DNA of 41,187 nucleotides from an uncultured Collinsella sp. GTDB taxonomy: Bacteria > Actinomycetota > Coriobacteriia > Coriobacteriales > Coriobacteriaceae. Below the pieces are notes generated by a model that was not told where the DNA came from, made no database searches, and saw only the letters and a program-made list of their open reading frames with translations. The position numbers were made by a program, and so were the translations under genes. Positions within the stretch are counted from its first letter, which is position 1; each line of letters begins with the position of its first letter. Below are positions 22,465-30,787 of the stretch, piece after piece. The stretch lies in assembly GCA_934668875.1 (NCBI GenBank), contig CAKUON010000015.1, positions 1 through 41,187 on the forward strand, given 5' to 3'.

Positions 22465-23070
22465 ATGGCGACGGTGTATGGTTATGCGCGGGTGAGTTCG
22501 CGCGATCAGAATCTTAATCGGCAGCTGGATGCGCTGGGCGCCTATGGCGTGGGCTCGGCGAATATTTATGCCGACCATGCGAGCGGCAAGGACTTCGATC
22601 GACCGCGCTATCGCGAGCTGCTGCACGTCCTGGGAGACGGGGACGTGCTGGTGGTGCTTTCTATCGACCGACTTGGTCGTAATTACTCCGAGATTCTTGA
22701 GGAATGGCGTCGCATTACCAAGGAGCTCGGGGTTGCCATTGTGGTGTTGGACATGCCATTGCTTGACACGCGCGCCAGGGCAAGCGGCACGCCGGATGTG
22801 ACTAATGCCCTGATTGCCGATATTGTGCTGCAACTGCTGAGCTATGTGGCGCAGGTGGAGCGCGAGAATATCCATCGGCGCCAAGCGGAGGGAATTGCAG
22901 CGGCGCGGGCGCGAGGGGTCCGTTTCGGTCGACCTCGCAAGCCGTGCCCTCCTCAGTTTGATCTGGTACGGGATAGCTATGAGGCGGGCGATATTACCCG
23001 CAGCCAGGCAGCAAAGTGCCTGGGCGTGTGCGTGGGGACGTTTGATCGCTGGATGCGCGAGGCGGGGTAG
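22465..23070 (+). CDS. serine recombinase (resolvase/invertase family)
   Basis: Site-specific recombinase using a covalent 5'-phosphoserine link. 201 residues. The catalytic domain is at about 1-140: YGYARVSSRDQN gives nucleophile S11, and LVVLSIDRLGRNYSEILEEW near 70-90 carries the conserved SxxRLxR arginines. The long E-helix (DIVLQLLSYVAQVERENIHR) precedes the linker RGVRFGRPRK and a C-terminal helix-turn-helix (SQAAKCLGVCVGTFDRWM). Start ATG 22465 follows an AGCGGGG-type site. No transposase accompanies it, so it may act as a DNA inverter or resolvase. The only candidate site visible is the 37-bp repeat upstream. Confidence 0.9.
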   Translation: MATVYGYARVSSRDQNLNRQLDALGAYGVGSANIYADHASGKDFDRPRYRELLHVLGDGDVLVVLSIDRLGRNYSEILEEWRRITKELGVAIVVLDMPLLDTRARASGTPDVTNALIADIVLQLLSYVAQVERENIHRRQAEGIAAARARGVRFGRPRKPCPPQFDLVRDSYEAGDITRSQAAKCLGVCVGTFDRWMREAG

Positions 23071-23174
23071 GGGTTTGCGTCGCTTTGGCGCTTCCTGTTG
23101 CGATTCAAATTTTGATACGGTGACGATGTCATTTGGGGCTACACTCGCTGATATTCAAAAAAGGAGGTAGGCCC

Positions 23175-23756
23175 TTGGCGCGCGTAAAACAAATAATCGG
23201 ATGGACCGCGATCGTTCTGTTTACTGCAACGCTGGCGGGCATCTGGGTGCTGACGGAGCAAAATGCGGTGGAGACGTCGTTGCTGAGCGAGTCCACCGCG
23301 CATGTGGTGGAGGGTCAGGCTACAGGCGTACAGGCTGCCGATGCCACGGGTGAAGCTCAGACGGAGAACGGAATGACCGGAGGCACCGATTCGGCTGCCT
23401 CGAATGTACGGTCTGGCCGACTTGCTTCCATTCGCATGTGGGTGGGCACGAACGTCCGTCGCGTTGCCCATACCGTAGAGTTTTTCTTCGTCGGATTGTT
23501 CGCCTCGGTGGTCGTGGTTTGCCTTTCCAGGCGTCCGTGGAGCGTATGCTCCCGTTGCCTGCCCGTATTGCTATTTTGCGCCGCCTGCTCCGTTGGCGAT
23601 CAGGTGCATAAGATCTTTGTTCCCGGCAGGCACTTCGACGTTATCGACTTGGGATTCGATGCTGCGGGCTATGTCACCGCCATGCTGTTGGTATTGCTGG
23701 CGGCGGCGTTGGTGCACCATGCGACGCGTCCCATCGGCGCCCATGCGAGGCGCTAG
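23175..23756 (+). CDS. VanZ-like membrane protein
   Basis: 193 residues from TTG 23175, chosen because AGGAGG lies 8 bases before it; an upstream in-frame codon has no ribosome binding site. N-terminal membrane segment (IIGWTAIVLFTATLAGIWVL), then a roughly 60-residue extracytoplasmic stretch rich in Ala, Thr and Gly, then two to three helices with the VanZ core: HTVEFFFVGLFAS and DQVHKIFVPGRHFDVIDLGF, ending DAAGY. VanZ proteins are linked to low-level teicoplanin resistance, but most homologues have no proven role. It stands alone and is followed by its own terminator. Confidence 0.85.
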   Translation: MARVKQIIGWTAIVLFTATLAGIWVLTEQNAVETSLLSESTAHVVEGQATGVQAADATGEAQTENGMTGGTDSAASNVRSGRLASIRMWVGTNVRRVAHTVEFFFVGLFASVVVVCLSRRPWSVCSRCLPVLLFCAACSVGDQVHKIFVPGRHFDVIDLGFDAAGYVTAMLLVLLAAALVHHATRPIGAHARR

Positions 23757-23837
23757 TCGGTAACAAGCCCGTTTCTGATAATGCGATCTTGTTGAATTAT
23801 TTTGTGTCGCGCGTATTTCCGAGCGGTCGGATTTGAG

Positions 23838-23866
23838 GGGCGAGCGGTAGAACGCTCGCCCTTTGT
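23838..23866 (+). terminator. terminator of the VanZ-like gene
   Basis: Perfect 9-bp stem GGGCGAGCG / CGCTCGCCC with a 6-nt loop, followed by TTTGTG. Confidence 0.82.
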
Positions 23867-23885
23867 GCGCCACAATGCGGCACAA

Positions 23886-23916
23886 TGTACCGTAAAAGCT
23901 GTTTATATCCGGTACA
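23886..23916. promoter_or_regulatory. candidate operator of the MurNAc operon
   Basis: Perfect 7-bp arms TGTACCG / CGGTACA separated by 17 bases, about 45 bp before the regulator gene. Just upstream are two direct repeats of the form CGSCACAATG. The position suits autoregulation by the RpiR-type protein. Confidence 0.5.
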
Positions 23917-23960
23917 AATCGTTCGTTAGTCTTTAATTCTTCTCAACGGAGGTGTTTGAG

Positions 23961-24812
23961 ATGGCAAACGGATTGCTTTTGCGGCTTCGCGAGCGTGAGC
24001 TCAGCGCGAGCCCGGCGGAACGCAATGTCATCGCATATGTAAGCGCTCACCCGCACGAGGTGGTCGGGCTGTCCGTCCGCGGTCTTGCCGACGCCACGTT
24101 CTCCTCGCCCTCGAGCATTTTGCGCTTTTGCAAGCGCTTGGGTTTTGCGGGCTACAAGGAGTTTCAGCGCGAACTGATTGCCGAACTGGCGCTCTTGGGT
24201 GACAAGAAAGACGTTGCTCTCGAGGACATCTCCATGGATGACAGCGTCGAACGCATCGTGGGGAAGGTGATGAAAAGCAACGTGCGCACGATCGAGGCGA
24301 CGGCGCGAACGCTCGATTACACCGTCTTGGAGCGATGCGCGGCCCATCTTAAGCGGGCACGCGCGGTCAATCTGTTCGGTATCGGTGCCTCTCGTTTGGT
24401 CGCGCACGATCTGGCGCAAAAGCTCATGCGTGTCGACAAAGAGTGCCATCTGTACGACGACTGGCATGATCAGCTCTTATGTGCCAAGAACATGCATGAG
24501 GGCGATATGGCAATCGCCTTTAGCTACTCGGGCTTGACGCAAGAGGTGCTGGACTGCACCGCCGAGGCTCAACGTCACAGCTGTCCCGTTGTGGCCGTGA
24601 CCAAAGTAGACGGATCGTCCAAGCTTGCCACCATGGCCGATGCCGTGCTCGGCGTCGCTGCGAGTGAACCCTTGGTCCGCAGCGGTGCCATGGCTTCGCG
24701 TATGGCCCAGCTTATGGTTGTCGATGCCCTGTACGCTGCTTACGTTGCCAGCGACTACGAACGGGCGACGCATGTCATTAAGCAAAACTACATCGAGAAA
24801 CAGGAAAGATGA
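23961..24812 (+). CDS. RpiR-family regulator (MurR-like) of MurNAc catabolism
   Basis: Transcription factor, 283 residues. The N-terminal RpiR helix-turn-helix is at about 15-75 (SVRGLADATFSSPSSILRFC, then KRLGFAGYKEFQ). The C-terminal SIS sugar-phosphate domain is at about 110-265 (FGIGASRLVAHDLAQKL; FSYSGLTQEVLD), which in MurR senses MurNAc-6-phosphate. Start ATG 23961 follows GGAGG with 8-base spacing. It is the first gene of a cluster with murQ, murP and mupG, so those are its probable targets. In E. coli MurR represses murQP; activator or repressor status cannot be read from sequence here. Confidence 0.92.
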   Translation: MANGLLLRLRERELSASPAERNVIAYVSAHPHEVVGLSVRGLADATFSSPSSILRFCKRLGFAGYKEFQRELIAELALLGDKKDVALEDISMDDSVERIVGKVMKSNVRTIEATARTLDYTVLERCAAHLKRARAVNLFGIGASRLVAHDLAQKLMRVDKECHLYDDWHDQLLCAKNMHEGDMAIAFSYSGLTQEVLDCTAEAQRHSCPVVAVTKVDGSSKLATMADAVLGVAASEPLVRSGAMASRMAQLMVVDALYAAYVASDYERATHVIKQNYIEKQER

Positions 24813-24822
24813 GGTGAATGAA

Positions 24823-25746
24823 ATGCTCGATTTAACAAAATTCACGACCGAACAGCGCAATCTTAGGTCAATGGACCTCGACACGATGACATCGCTGCAA
24901 ATCGTCACGACGATGAACGATGAGGATCTTCGTGCCGTCCAGTCGGTTACGAAAGTGTTGCCCCAAGTTGCCACAGCAATCGACTGGGCTGCTGAGGCGC
25001 TTGAGCTCGGCGGGCGCGTTTTTTACATGGGCGCAGGCACCAGCGGCCGTCTGGGCGTACTCGACGCTTCGGAGTGTCCGCCCACGTTTGGCGTGTCACC
25101 CGATCTGATTGTCGGGCTCATTGCCGGAGGCGAGACGGCGTTTATCAAGGCTGTCGAAGGTGCCGAAGACAGCGAGGAGCTTGGCGCGAGCGACCTGCGG
25201 AAGCGTGGACTCTCGGACAAGGATCTTGTCGTTGGCCTGGCGGCAAGCGGTCGTACTCCCTATGTGGTGGGCGGCCTTGTGTACGCCAAAGCAACTGGGT
25301 GTAAGACCATTGCAATTGCCTGCAACCAAGGGTCGAAGATCGGGGAGAGCGCAGATCTTGCCATTGAGCCCGTGCCCGGTCCCGAGGTGCTGACCGGCTC
25401 AACGAGGCTCAAGGCGGGAACGGTTCAAAAGCTCATTCTCAACATGATTTCGACCGGTGCCATGGTCAAGATCGGCAAGGTGTACCAAAACCTGATGGTC
25501 GATGTGCAGCAGACGAACGAGAAGTTGGTGGTGCGCGGCCAGAACATCGTGATGGAGGCGACCGGCTGCACGCGCGAGTGCGCTGTTCAGGCGCTTGCAG
25601 ATGCCGGCGGCCACGTAAAAACCGCTATTGTCTCGGTGCTGCTGGACTGCGATGCCGAGCAGGCCGCGGTAGCTCTTGAGCGGGCGCGAGGCCATGTCCG
25701 TGCTGCGGTGAGCGGTCATCAGAAAGACGATTTCCACGCGCAGTAG
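24823..25746 (+). CDS. murQ: N-acetylmuramic acid 6-phosphate etherase
   Basis: Cleaves the lactyl ether of MurNAc-6-phosphate to give GlcNAc-6-phosphate and D-lactate in the cytoplasm. 307 residues, usual length. SIS-domain glycine motif MGAGTSGRLGVLDASECPPT at residues 69-88; conserved acidic residues E84 and E115 (EGAEDS) correspond to the catalytic pair known from E. coli MurQ. The C-terminal helical segment (ATGCTRECAVQALADAGGHV) is the family signature. Start ATG 24823 follows GAGGTG, 10 bp after the regulator stop, so both are in one transcript. Confidence 0.97.
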   Translation: MLDLTKFTTEQRNLRSMDLDTMTSLQIVTTMNDEDLRAVQSVTKVLPQVATAIDWAAEALELGGRVFYMGAGTSGRLGVLDASECPPTFGVSPDLIVGLIAGGETAFIKAVEGAEDSEELGASDLRKRGLSDKDLVVGLAASGRTPYVVGGLVYAKATGCKTIAIACNQGSKIGESADLAIEPVPGPEVLTGSTRLKAGTVQKLILNMISTGAMVKIGKVYQNLMVDVQQTNEKLVVRGQNIVMEATGCTRECAVQALADAGGHVKTAIVSVLLDCDAEQAAVALERARGHVRAAVSGHQKDDFHAQ

Positions 25747-25803
25747 GCGCACGGTGTGAGCTGCCACAACATTCGCACTGCACATTCAATACAAGGAGGA
25801 GTT

Positions 25804-27234
25804 ATGACGAACAAAGAGCTGGCCCAAAAGCTGCTGGACCTTTTGGGCGGTAAAGACAACGTGCTGGCAAACGCGGCGTGCATGACACGCCTGCGCGTGA
25901 CCGTCAAAGATGCGGGCAACGTCGACACAGAGGGTATTAAGGCACTCGATGGCGTAATGGGCCTGGTTGAGGACGATACCATGCAGATCGTGCTGGGTCC
26001 GGGCAAGGTGAATAAGGTGCTCGAGGAGTTCTCCAAGCTCACCGGTCTTGCGAAGGGTGTTGCCGACGAAAACGTGGTCGACGCCGCGGCCACAAACAAG
26101 GCTGCGCAGAAGGCCAAGTACGAGTCCAAGCCGGTTCAGGCCTTCCTCAAGAAGATTTCCAATGTCTTCGTCGCCCTGCTTCCCGGCATCATTGCGGCCG
26201 GCCTCATCAACGGTATCTGCAACGTCATCAATGTCTCGACGGCGGGCGCGCTTGCAGGTGAGTGGTGGTACCAGGGCATTCGTTCCATGGGCTGGGCCCT
26301 CTTTGCCTATCTGCCCATCTTGGTGGGCTATAACGCGGCACGTGAGTTTGGTGGCTCCGCTGCGTTGGGCGGCATCGCCGGTATGATGTGCATCGCCAAC
26401 AGTGCCATGCCCCTGCTTGCGCCTGGCGCGGCTGATCCTGCCGCCGCCATTCTGCTGCCGCTCACCAATGCGCAGTACAACCCCGCTGCAGGCGGTATGA
26501 TCGCGGCTCTCATCGCCGGTGCCTTCTTTGCCTGGATGGAGCGCCAGATTCGCAAGGTTATGCCCAACGCACTCGACACGTTCCTGTCTCCGCTGTTGGT
26601 GCTCATCATCGGCGCCTTTGCTCTGATGCTTGTCATCCAGCCGGTCGGCGCCTGGCTGACGACGGCGATCTTTAGCGTCCTCACCTTCATCTTCGAGAAA
26701 CTGGGCGTTCTGGGCGGCTATATCCTGTCGGCAGGCTTCTTGCCGCTGGTGTCCGTTGGCCTGCATCAGGCGCTTACGCCGATCCACGCGATGCTCAACG
26801 ATCCCGACGGCGCCACCAAGGGTATCAACTACCTGCTGCCCATCCTTATGATGGCTGGCGGCGGCCAGGTTGGCGCCGGTCTGGCACTGTACTTTAAGAC
26901 CAAGAATGCCAAGCTCAAGAAGTATGTCGCCGAGTCTATCCCCGTTGGCATTCTGGGTGTTGGCGAGCCTTTGATGTATGCCGTTACGCTGCCGCTCGTC
27001 CGTCCGTTTGTGACAGCTTGCCTGGGTGCCGGCTTTGGCGGCGCGCTTGCGGCGCTGCTTCACATCGGCACGGTTTCTCAGGGCGTTTCCGGTCTGTTTG
27101 GCCTGCTGATCGTCGTTCCTGGCCAGCAGCTCGGCTACGTTGCCGCTATGCTGCTTGCCTATGCCGCCGGCTTTGTCCTGACGTGGTTCTTTGGCGTCGA
27201 CGAGCAGAAGATCAACGAGTTCTTTGGCGAATAG
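25804..27234 (+). CDS. murP: PTS EIIBC transporter for N-acetylmuramic acid
   Basis: Phosphotransferase permease that imports MurNAc (or a MurNAc-containing sugar) and phosphorylates it at C6. 476 residues. The EIIB domain is at about 1-85, with the phosphocysteine C26 in NAACMTRLRV. A linker at about 85-110 leads to the EIIC membrane domain with about ten helices, including the substrate motif GVGEPLMYAVTLPL near 378. No EIIA domain is fused, as in E. coli MurP, so a separate glucose-type EIIA must donate phosphate. Start ATG 25804 follows AAGGAGGAG. Substrate assignment rests on the murQ/mupG/RpiR neighbourhood; by sequence alone it is a glucose-sucrose superfamily EIIBC. Confidence 0.92.
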   Translation: MTNKELAQKLLDLLGGKDNVLANAACMTRLRVTVKDAGNVDTEGIKALDGVMGLVEDDTMQIVLGPGKVNKVLEEFSKLTGLAKGVADENVVDAAATNKAAQKAKYESKPVQAFLKKISNVFVALLPGIIAAGLINGICNVINVSTAGALAGEWWYQGIRSMGWALFAYLPILVGYNAAREFGGSAALGGIAGMMCIANSAMPLLAPGAADPAAAILLPLTNAQYNPAAGGMIAALIAGAFFAWMERQIRKVMPNALDTFLSPLLVLIIGAFALMLVIQPVGAWLTTAIFSVLTFIFEKLGVLGGYILSAGFLPLVSVGLHQALTPIHAMLNDPDGATKGINYLLPILMMAGGGQVGAGLALYFKTKNAKLKKYVAESIPVGILGVGEPLMYAVTLPLVRPFVTACLGAGFGGALAALLHIGTVSQGVSGLFGLLIVVPGQQLGYVAAMLLAYAAGFVLTWFFGVDEQKINEFFGE

Positions 27235-27301
27235 TTTGATATCGCGAGCCGTGTTGCTCAGGGCTCGCGGCGCGCGGCAGATTTCTTGATGCTATGGTTG
27301 T

Positions 27302-27335
27302 GCCGGCGGGGCTAACTGCTCCGCCGGCCTTTTTT
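27302..27335 (+). terminator. terminator/attenuator between murP and mupG
   Basis: Stem GCCGGCGG / CCGCCGGC with an 11-nt loop and T6 at 27330-27335. The mupG ribosome binding site AAAGGAG starts at once after the T-tract. A second hairpin CGAGCC / GGCTCG lies at about 27245-27267. Confidence 0.8.
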
Positions 27336-27351
27336 AAAGGAGCGTTGAAAC

Positions 27352-28404
27352 GTGAAAACGGGTATTTCGATTTATCTTTCCAGCCCTCTGCAGGATATTG
27401 AGCGGACGATTGAGCACGGTGCCGCGGCGGGTGCGCGCTATGCGTTCACCTCGCTGCATATTCCCGAGGATGGGGGAGCGGCGTATGCCGATAAGGTCCG
27501 TCATGTGCTGTCGCTGCTTTCCGCCCGCGGCATTGCGCTCATCGCCGATGTGGGGCCGCGCACGTGCGATTTGCTCGGGCTTGAGCGCATCGAGGACCTG
27601 CGCGATCTGGGGTTGGAATACCTTCGTTTGGACTATGGCTTTAGCGCGCAGCGGGTCGCGGAACTGTCCGGCGTATTTCGCATTGTGGTTAATGCTTCGA
27701 CGGTGAGCTTTGACGAAATCGCATCGTGGCGCGAGGCCGGTGCCGATGTGTCCCGTTTTGCCGCCTGCCACAATTTTTACCCCAAGCCTTATACCGGTTT
27801 AGCTCTGGAGGACATTGCTCGGGTGAATCTTCGTCTTGCGGCGCTTGGATTCGAAATCATGGCTTTTGTGCCGGGTGATGCCAACGTTCGCGGGCCGGTA
27901 TTCGAGGGACTGCCGACGGTCGAGGCACAGCGCAGTCGCGCGTCAAAGGTTGCCCTCAACATGCTTGAACTCGCACATGGCGCCGATTGCGACATTGTGT
28001 TGGTCGGCGACCCCGATCTTTCCGATGCGGGCTGGGCGCAGTTTGCTCAAGTTTCCGCCGGATACGTGGACCTGCAATGCGAGCTTGAGTCTGGTTATGC
28101 CTATGTACGTGGGCAGATTCATCACGACCGGCCCGATTCGAGCACCCTCATCTTTAGGTCTCAGGAGTCGCGCACGACGCTTAAACCGGATTCCGTGCCG
28201 ATGGATGCCGGTGCCGGCCTGTCGCGAAAGATGGGGTCGATCGCTGTGAGCAATAGCGGCTATGGGCGCTACGAAGGCGAGCTTGAGATTGCGCGGGTCG
28301 ATCTTCCCGGTGACGAGCGCATGAACGTTGCGGGTCATATCACGCCCGAGGCAATGGAGCTGCTGCCGTTCATCAAACGCGGATTCGGGGCACGGTTCGT
28401 TTAG
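27352..28404 (+). CDS. mupG: MupG family 6-phospho-N-acetylmuramidase (DUF871)
   Basis: TIM-barrel enzyme of the former DUF871 family. In Staphylococcus aureus MupG hydrolyses MurNAc-6P-GlcNAc, the disaccharide released in cell-wall turnover. 350 residues from GTG 27352, after AAAGGAG. The barrel is N-terminal (GISIYLSSPLQD; FTSLHIPEDGG; LRLDYGFS; CHNFYPKPYTGL near 143). The C-terminal domain, from about residue 240, is a small beta fold (QIHHDRPDSSTLIFRSQESR). Together with MurP and MurQ it completes a pathway from the disaccharide to GlcNAc-6P. Separated from murP by a terminator-like hairpin, so its expression may be set independently. Confidence 0.9.
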   Translation: MKTGISIYLSSPLQDIERTIEHGAAAGARYAFTSLHIPEDGGAAYADKVRHVLSLLSARGIALIADVGPRTCDLLGLERIEDLRDLGLEYLRLDYGFSAQRVAELSGVFRIVVNASTVSFDEIASWREAGADVSRFAACHNFYPKPYTGLALEDIARVNLRLAALGFEIMAFVPGDANVRGPVFEGLPTVEAQRSRASKVALNMLELAHGADCDIVLVGDPDLSDAGWAQFAQVSAGYVDLQCELESGYAYVRGQIHHDRPDSSTLIFRSQESRTTLKPDSVPMDAGAGLSRKMGSIAVSNSGYGRYEGELEIARVDLPGDERMNVAGHITPEAMELLPFIKRGFGARFV

Positions 28405-28496
28405 CGTGTGACCCGTGGGCTACAATTGGCCCATCATACGAAGGCGTCTCGTGTGGCGTGTGCCTGCGTTGGCCGATCTTTATTCGGAGGATTCCC

Positions 28497-28856
28497 ATGA
28501 CCGTACTGTTTGTTGAATATCCCAAGTGTTCGACCTGTAAAAAGGCCAAGGCATGGCTGGACGAACACGGGGTAGAGTATATCGACCGCGATATCGTTTT
28601 GGACAATCCCACGGCTGATGAGCTTGCGACCTGGATTGCTCGTTCGGGGCTGCCGGTGCGGCGCTTCTTTAATTCGTCGGGCATGAAATATCGAGAGCTG
28701 GGCCTGAAGGCGCGCCTGGACGCAGGAATGACGGATCAGGAGTGCTACGAGCTGCTGGCGACCGACGGCATGCTGGTCAAGCGTCCGCTGTTGGTGGGCG
28801 ACGACTTTGCGATTCCCGGCTTTAGGGAAGCAGCTTGGACCGAGGCGTTGCTGTAG
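28497..28856 (+). CDS. ArsC/Spx family thioredoxin-fold protein
   Basis: 119 residues, thioredoxin-fold ArsC/Spx/MgsR-type protein. CxxC at C11-C14 (PKCSTCKKA), then the ArsC pattern RDIVLDNPTADELATWI, and the conserved arginine segment MLVKRPLLV near residue 98. The CxxC and FNSSG motifs favour an ArsC-like reductase (YffB-type) or a redox regulator of the Spx type; arsenate activity cannot be inferred. No ars genes are nearby. Start ATG 28497 follows CGGAGGA. Upstream, TACAAT at about 28420 may be its -10. Confidence 0.88.
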   Translation: MTVLFVEYPKCSTCKKAKAWLDEHGVEYIDRDIVLDNPTADELATWIARSGLPVRRFFNSSGMKYRELGLKARLDAGMTDQECYELLATDGMLVKRPLLVGDDFAIPGFREAAWTEALL

Positions 28857-28927
28857 CGGCTGCGGAAAGTGCGACCCGTTTTGAGCGCTCAGGGTGGGAC
28901 GTGTTTCCATCGGCGGGCTCGCTCGGC

Positions 28928-29338
28928 TCAATCCTTGAGCTGTGCCCATTCGTGCGGATCGTAGACCTTTACGTGCTTGTTGGGCTTGCCGCTCCAGTAC
29001 TCCTCGTCCATAAAGGGCAGATATGCCTGAACGCCGGGGCAGATAAAGGGGATCCGCTGCTGTTGCAGTCGCTCGCGCTGGCGCTGCTCCAGGTGCGCCT
29101 CGGATATGACGGTCGGCATACCGGACAGCTCGACGAGGCTTGCCTGGATTCGCTTAAGGTCGGGGAGTCCCGCGTGCCATGACATCCGCATGATCAAAAA
29201 GGATGCACGGCGGTATTTTGCCTGCATCACCGTGATGGCGGGGCGCAGAGTGGGATGGATTTTGTCCCGTTCGGGCCAAAGGTCAGCAGTGATCTCGAGG
29301 CCCAGGGTCTCCCATAGGTAATCAAGCTCTTCGTCCAT
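28928..29338 (-). CDS. hypothetical protein resembling the N-terminal region of MarR-type regulators, no HTH
   Basis: 136 residues, complete from ATG 29338 to TGA 28928. The segment SEAHLEQRQRERLQQQRIPF, followed by ICPGVQAYLPFM, strongly recalls the part of certain MarR-like regulators (typically ...IPFIVPGxQLYLP...) that comes before a winged helix. Here the protein ends about 30 residues later, with no helix-turn-helix. It may be a decayed regulator or a stand-alone version of the domain. Ribosome binding is weak (GAGG 4 bases from the start). It is convergent with the ArsC-like gene. Family assignment is from memory. Confidence 0.6.
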   Translation of the reverse strand: MDEELDYLWETLGLEITADLWPERDKIHPTLRPAITVMQAKYRRASFLIMRMSWHAGLPDLKRIQASLVELSGMPTVISEAHLEQRQRERLQQQRIPFICPGVQAYLPFMDEEYWSGKPNKHVKVYDPHEWAQLKD

Positions 29339-29531
29339 GGCGCCTCGATATCTACGTGATCATTGATACTTCGATTGTGTTGCCTGGTGCTATCGTTTTC
29401 GCGGTAGAATCTGCCAACGGTTGACGGCTACCGCTCGCGGCGTTTTGCCCTTCGTGTGCAGCGGTCGACTTCACAGGTCCTTCACGTGTTGGCCGTATTT
29501 GACTGAATTTCAAAAAAGTCAAAATTGGGGC
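29339..29531. other. intergenic region upstream of the tRNA pair
   Basis: No gene. It should contain the leftward promoter of the hypothetical gene. The inverted repeat TTTGACT / AGTCAAA (29498-29504 / 29517-29523) sits just before the tRNA promoter. Confidence 0.4.
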
Positions 29532-29560
29532 TTGCGTCACGGCCGGACTTCCCGTATATT
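29532..29560 (+). promoter_or_regulatory. promoter of the tRNA-Gln/tRNA-Glu operon
   Basis: TTGCGT (29532-29537) and TATATT (29555-29560) with a 17-bp spacer, 44 bp before the first tRNA. Confidence 0.75.
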
Positions 29561-29604
29561 TCTTTCTTGCGCAAAGGCACAGCCGAGCGCAGCGATGCAG
29601 TCAT

Positions 29605-29678
29605 TGGGATGTCGTCTAATGGCAGGACAGCGGATTCTGGTTCCGTCAATGGGGGTTCGACTCCCTCCATCCCAGCCA
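29605..29678 (+). tRNA. tRNA-Gln (anticodon CTG)
   Basis: Acceptor stem TGGGATG / CATCCCA, encoded CCA end, T-loop GGGTTCGACTCCC, and anticodon arm GCGGA-TTCTGGT-TCCGT giving CTG. The usual D-arm GTCTAATGGCAGGAC is present. All canonical elements are in place. Confidence 0.95.
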
Positions 29679-29695
29679 TTGCATTTGCTACATAT

Positions 29696-29772
29696 GGCCC
29701 GTTCGTCTAGCGGTTTAGGACGCCGCCCTCTCAAGGCGGAGATCACCAGTTCGAATCTGGTACGGGCTACCA
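29696..29772 (+). tRNA. tRNA-Glu (anticodon CTC)
   Basis: Acceptor stem GGCCCGT / ACGGGCT (first pair G-T), discriminator A, encoded CCA. Anticodon arm CCGCC-CTCTCAA-GGCGG gives CTC. T-arm CCAGTTCGAATCTGG. It follows tRNA-Gln by 17 bp, in one transcript. Confidence 0.95.
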
Positions 29773-29782
29773 AAATTGAACG

Positions 29783-29811
29783 CCCGGGCCTCGTAAGAGA
29801 CCCGGGTTTTG
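29783..29811 (+). terminator. terminator of the tRNA operon
   Basis: Stem CCCGGGCCTC / GAGACCCGGG (one mismatch) with a GTAA loop, then TTTTG. Confidence 0.9.
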
Positions 29812-29869
29812 TGTATTGACCGATATTTAAGGCGCGCGTTGAGTCTGCCGCCCGGACCGAGGAGTTGTC

Positions 29870-30787
29870 ATGGACCTGCCTATCAGCTTGGAAGACATCA
29901 CGTATGCCGAGAACTATCTGGCGCAGGGCGACCTGGCTACGGCGACGCCGCTGCTTGAGCGTCTGGTGGAGCTCGCCGAGGAGTATATCGACGCTGAGTG
30001 CAAGACGGAGGAGAAGCGCCAGTACTTTAGCTTCGACAGCAAGTTTGAGCGCCTGGCCTATCGCCGCGTGGAGAAGGATCCGCGCGCGCTGGTGCAGGTC
30101 GAGGTTCCCTTTGACCGCCTGTACTCCGACATGGCGTTTGCCTACATTCGCCAGCAGGATTATGTGAGTGCTCGGAATGCCCTGATGCAGGCCGTGCGCT
30201 GGGATCCCATGAACTGCAACTATCGCTTGGATTTGGCTGAGCTGTTCCGCGCGCTCGAGGATAAGCAGGAGTGGGCATCGCTTTCGTACTCGGTGCTGGA
30301 GCGTGCGAGCGATGGTAAGTGCGCCGCCCGCGCCTACGCCAACCTGGGTCAGTACTTCTTGGAGCCCGAGACCGAGAATGTCTCGGCTGCTGTGGGCTGT
30401 GCACGTCTTGCGTTGCGTCTGGCGCCCAACGATTCGCATACGGCGCGCCTGCTCAACAAGATCCATACCACCTATCCGGATGCTGCCGATGAGAGCGACG
30501 ATCATGTGATGGGCGAGCTGGCCCTGCAGGGCGTGCCGACCTCGCCTTCGGCCGAGATTGCGATCTGCCTGATTATGTGCGCGACCGACGCCGCAAACGA
30601 CGGCGACAAGCGTGAGGCGACGCGTCTGACGGTCCGCGCCCGAGACCTGGTGGGCGAGGAGGCCTGTGCGGCGATTATCAAGCTTGTGCGCGAGAGCGAT
30701 GCCGAGCTCAACGCCGAGCGCAAGGCAAAGCGCGAGGCTGCGAACAAGAACGCTGACGGTGCCGAGGAGGCCGGCAATGCCCAGTAA
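29870..30787 (+). CDS. TPR-repeat protein of unknown function
   Basis: 305 residues, helical throughout. Repeat-like pairs are visible: ITYAENYLAQGDLATATPLL near 10-29, YSDMAFAYIRQQDYVSARNALMQA near 85-108, and AYANLGQYFLEPETENVSAA near 154-173. These fit tetratricopeptide repeats used for protein contacts. The C-terminal 40 residues are charged and Ala/Glu/Lys-rich. Start ATG 29870 follows GAGGAG. It overlaps the smpB start by 11 bp, so it is translationally coupled to smpB; whether it has a role in ribosome rescue is unknown. No signal peptide. Confidence 0.8.
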   Translation: MDLPISLEDITYAENYLAQGDLATATPLLERLVELAEEYIDAECKTEEKRQYFSFDSKFERLAYRRVEKDPRALVQVEVPFDRLYSDMAFAYIRQQDYVSARNALMQAVRWDPMNCNYRLDLAELFRALEDKQEWASLSYSVLERASDGKCAARAYANLGQYFLEPETENVSAAVGCARLALRLAPNDSHTARLLNKIHTTYPDAADESDDHVMGELALQGVPTSPSAEIAICLIMCATDAANDGDKREATRLTVRARDLVGEEACAAIIKLVRESDAELNAERKAKREAANKNADGAEEAGNAQ

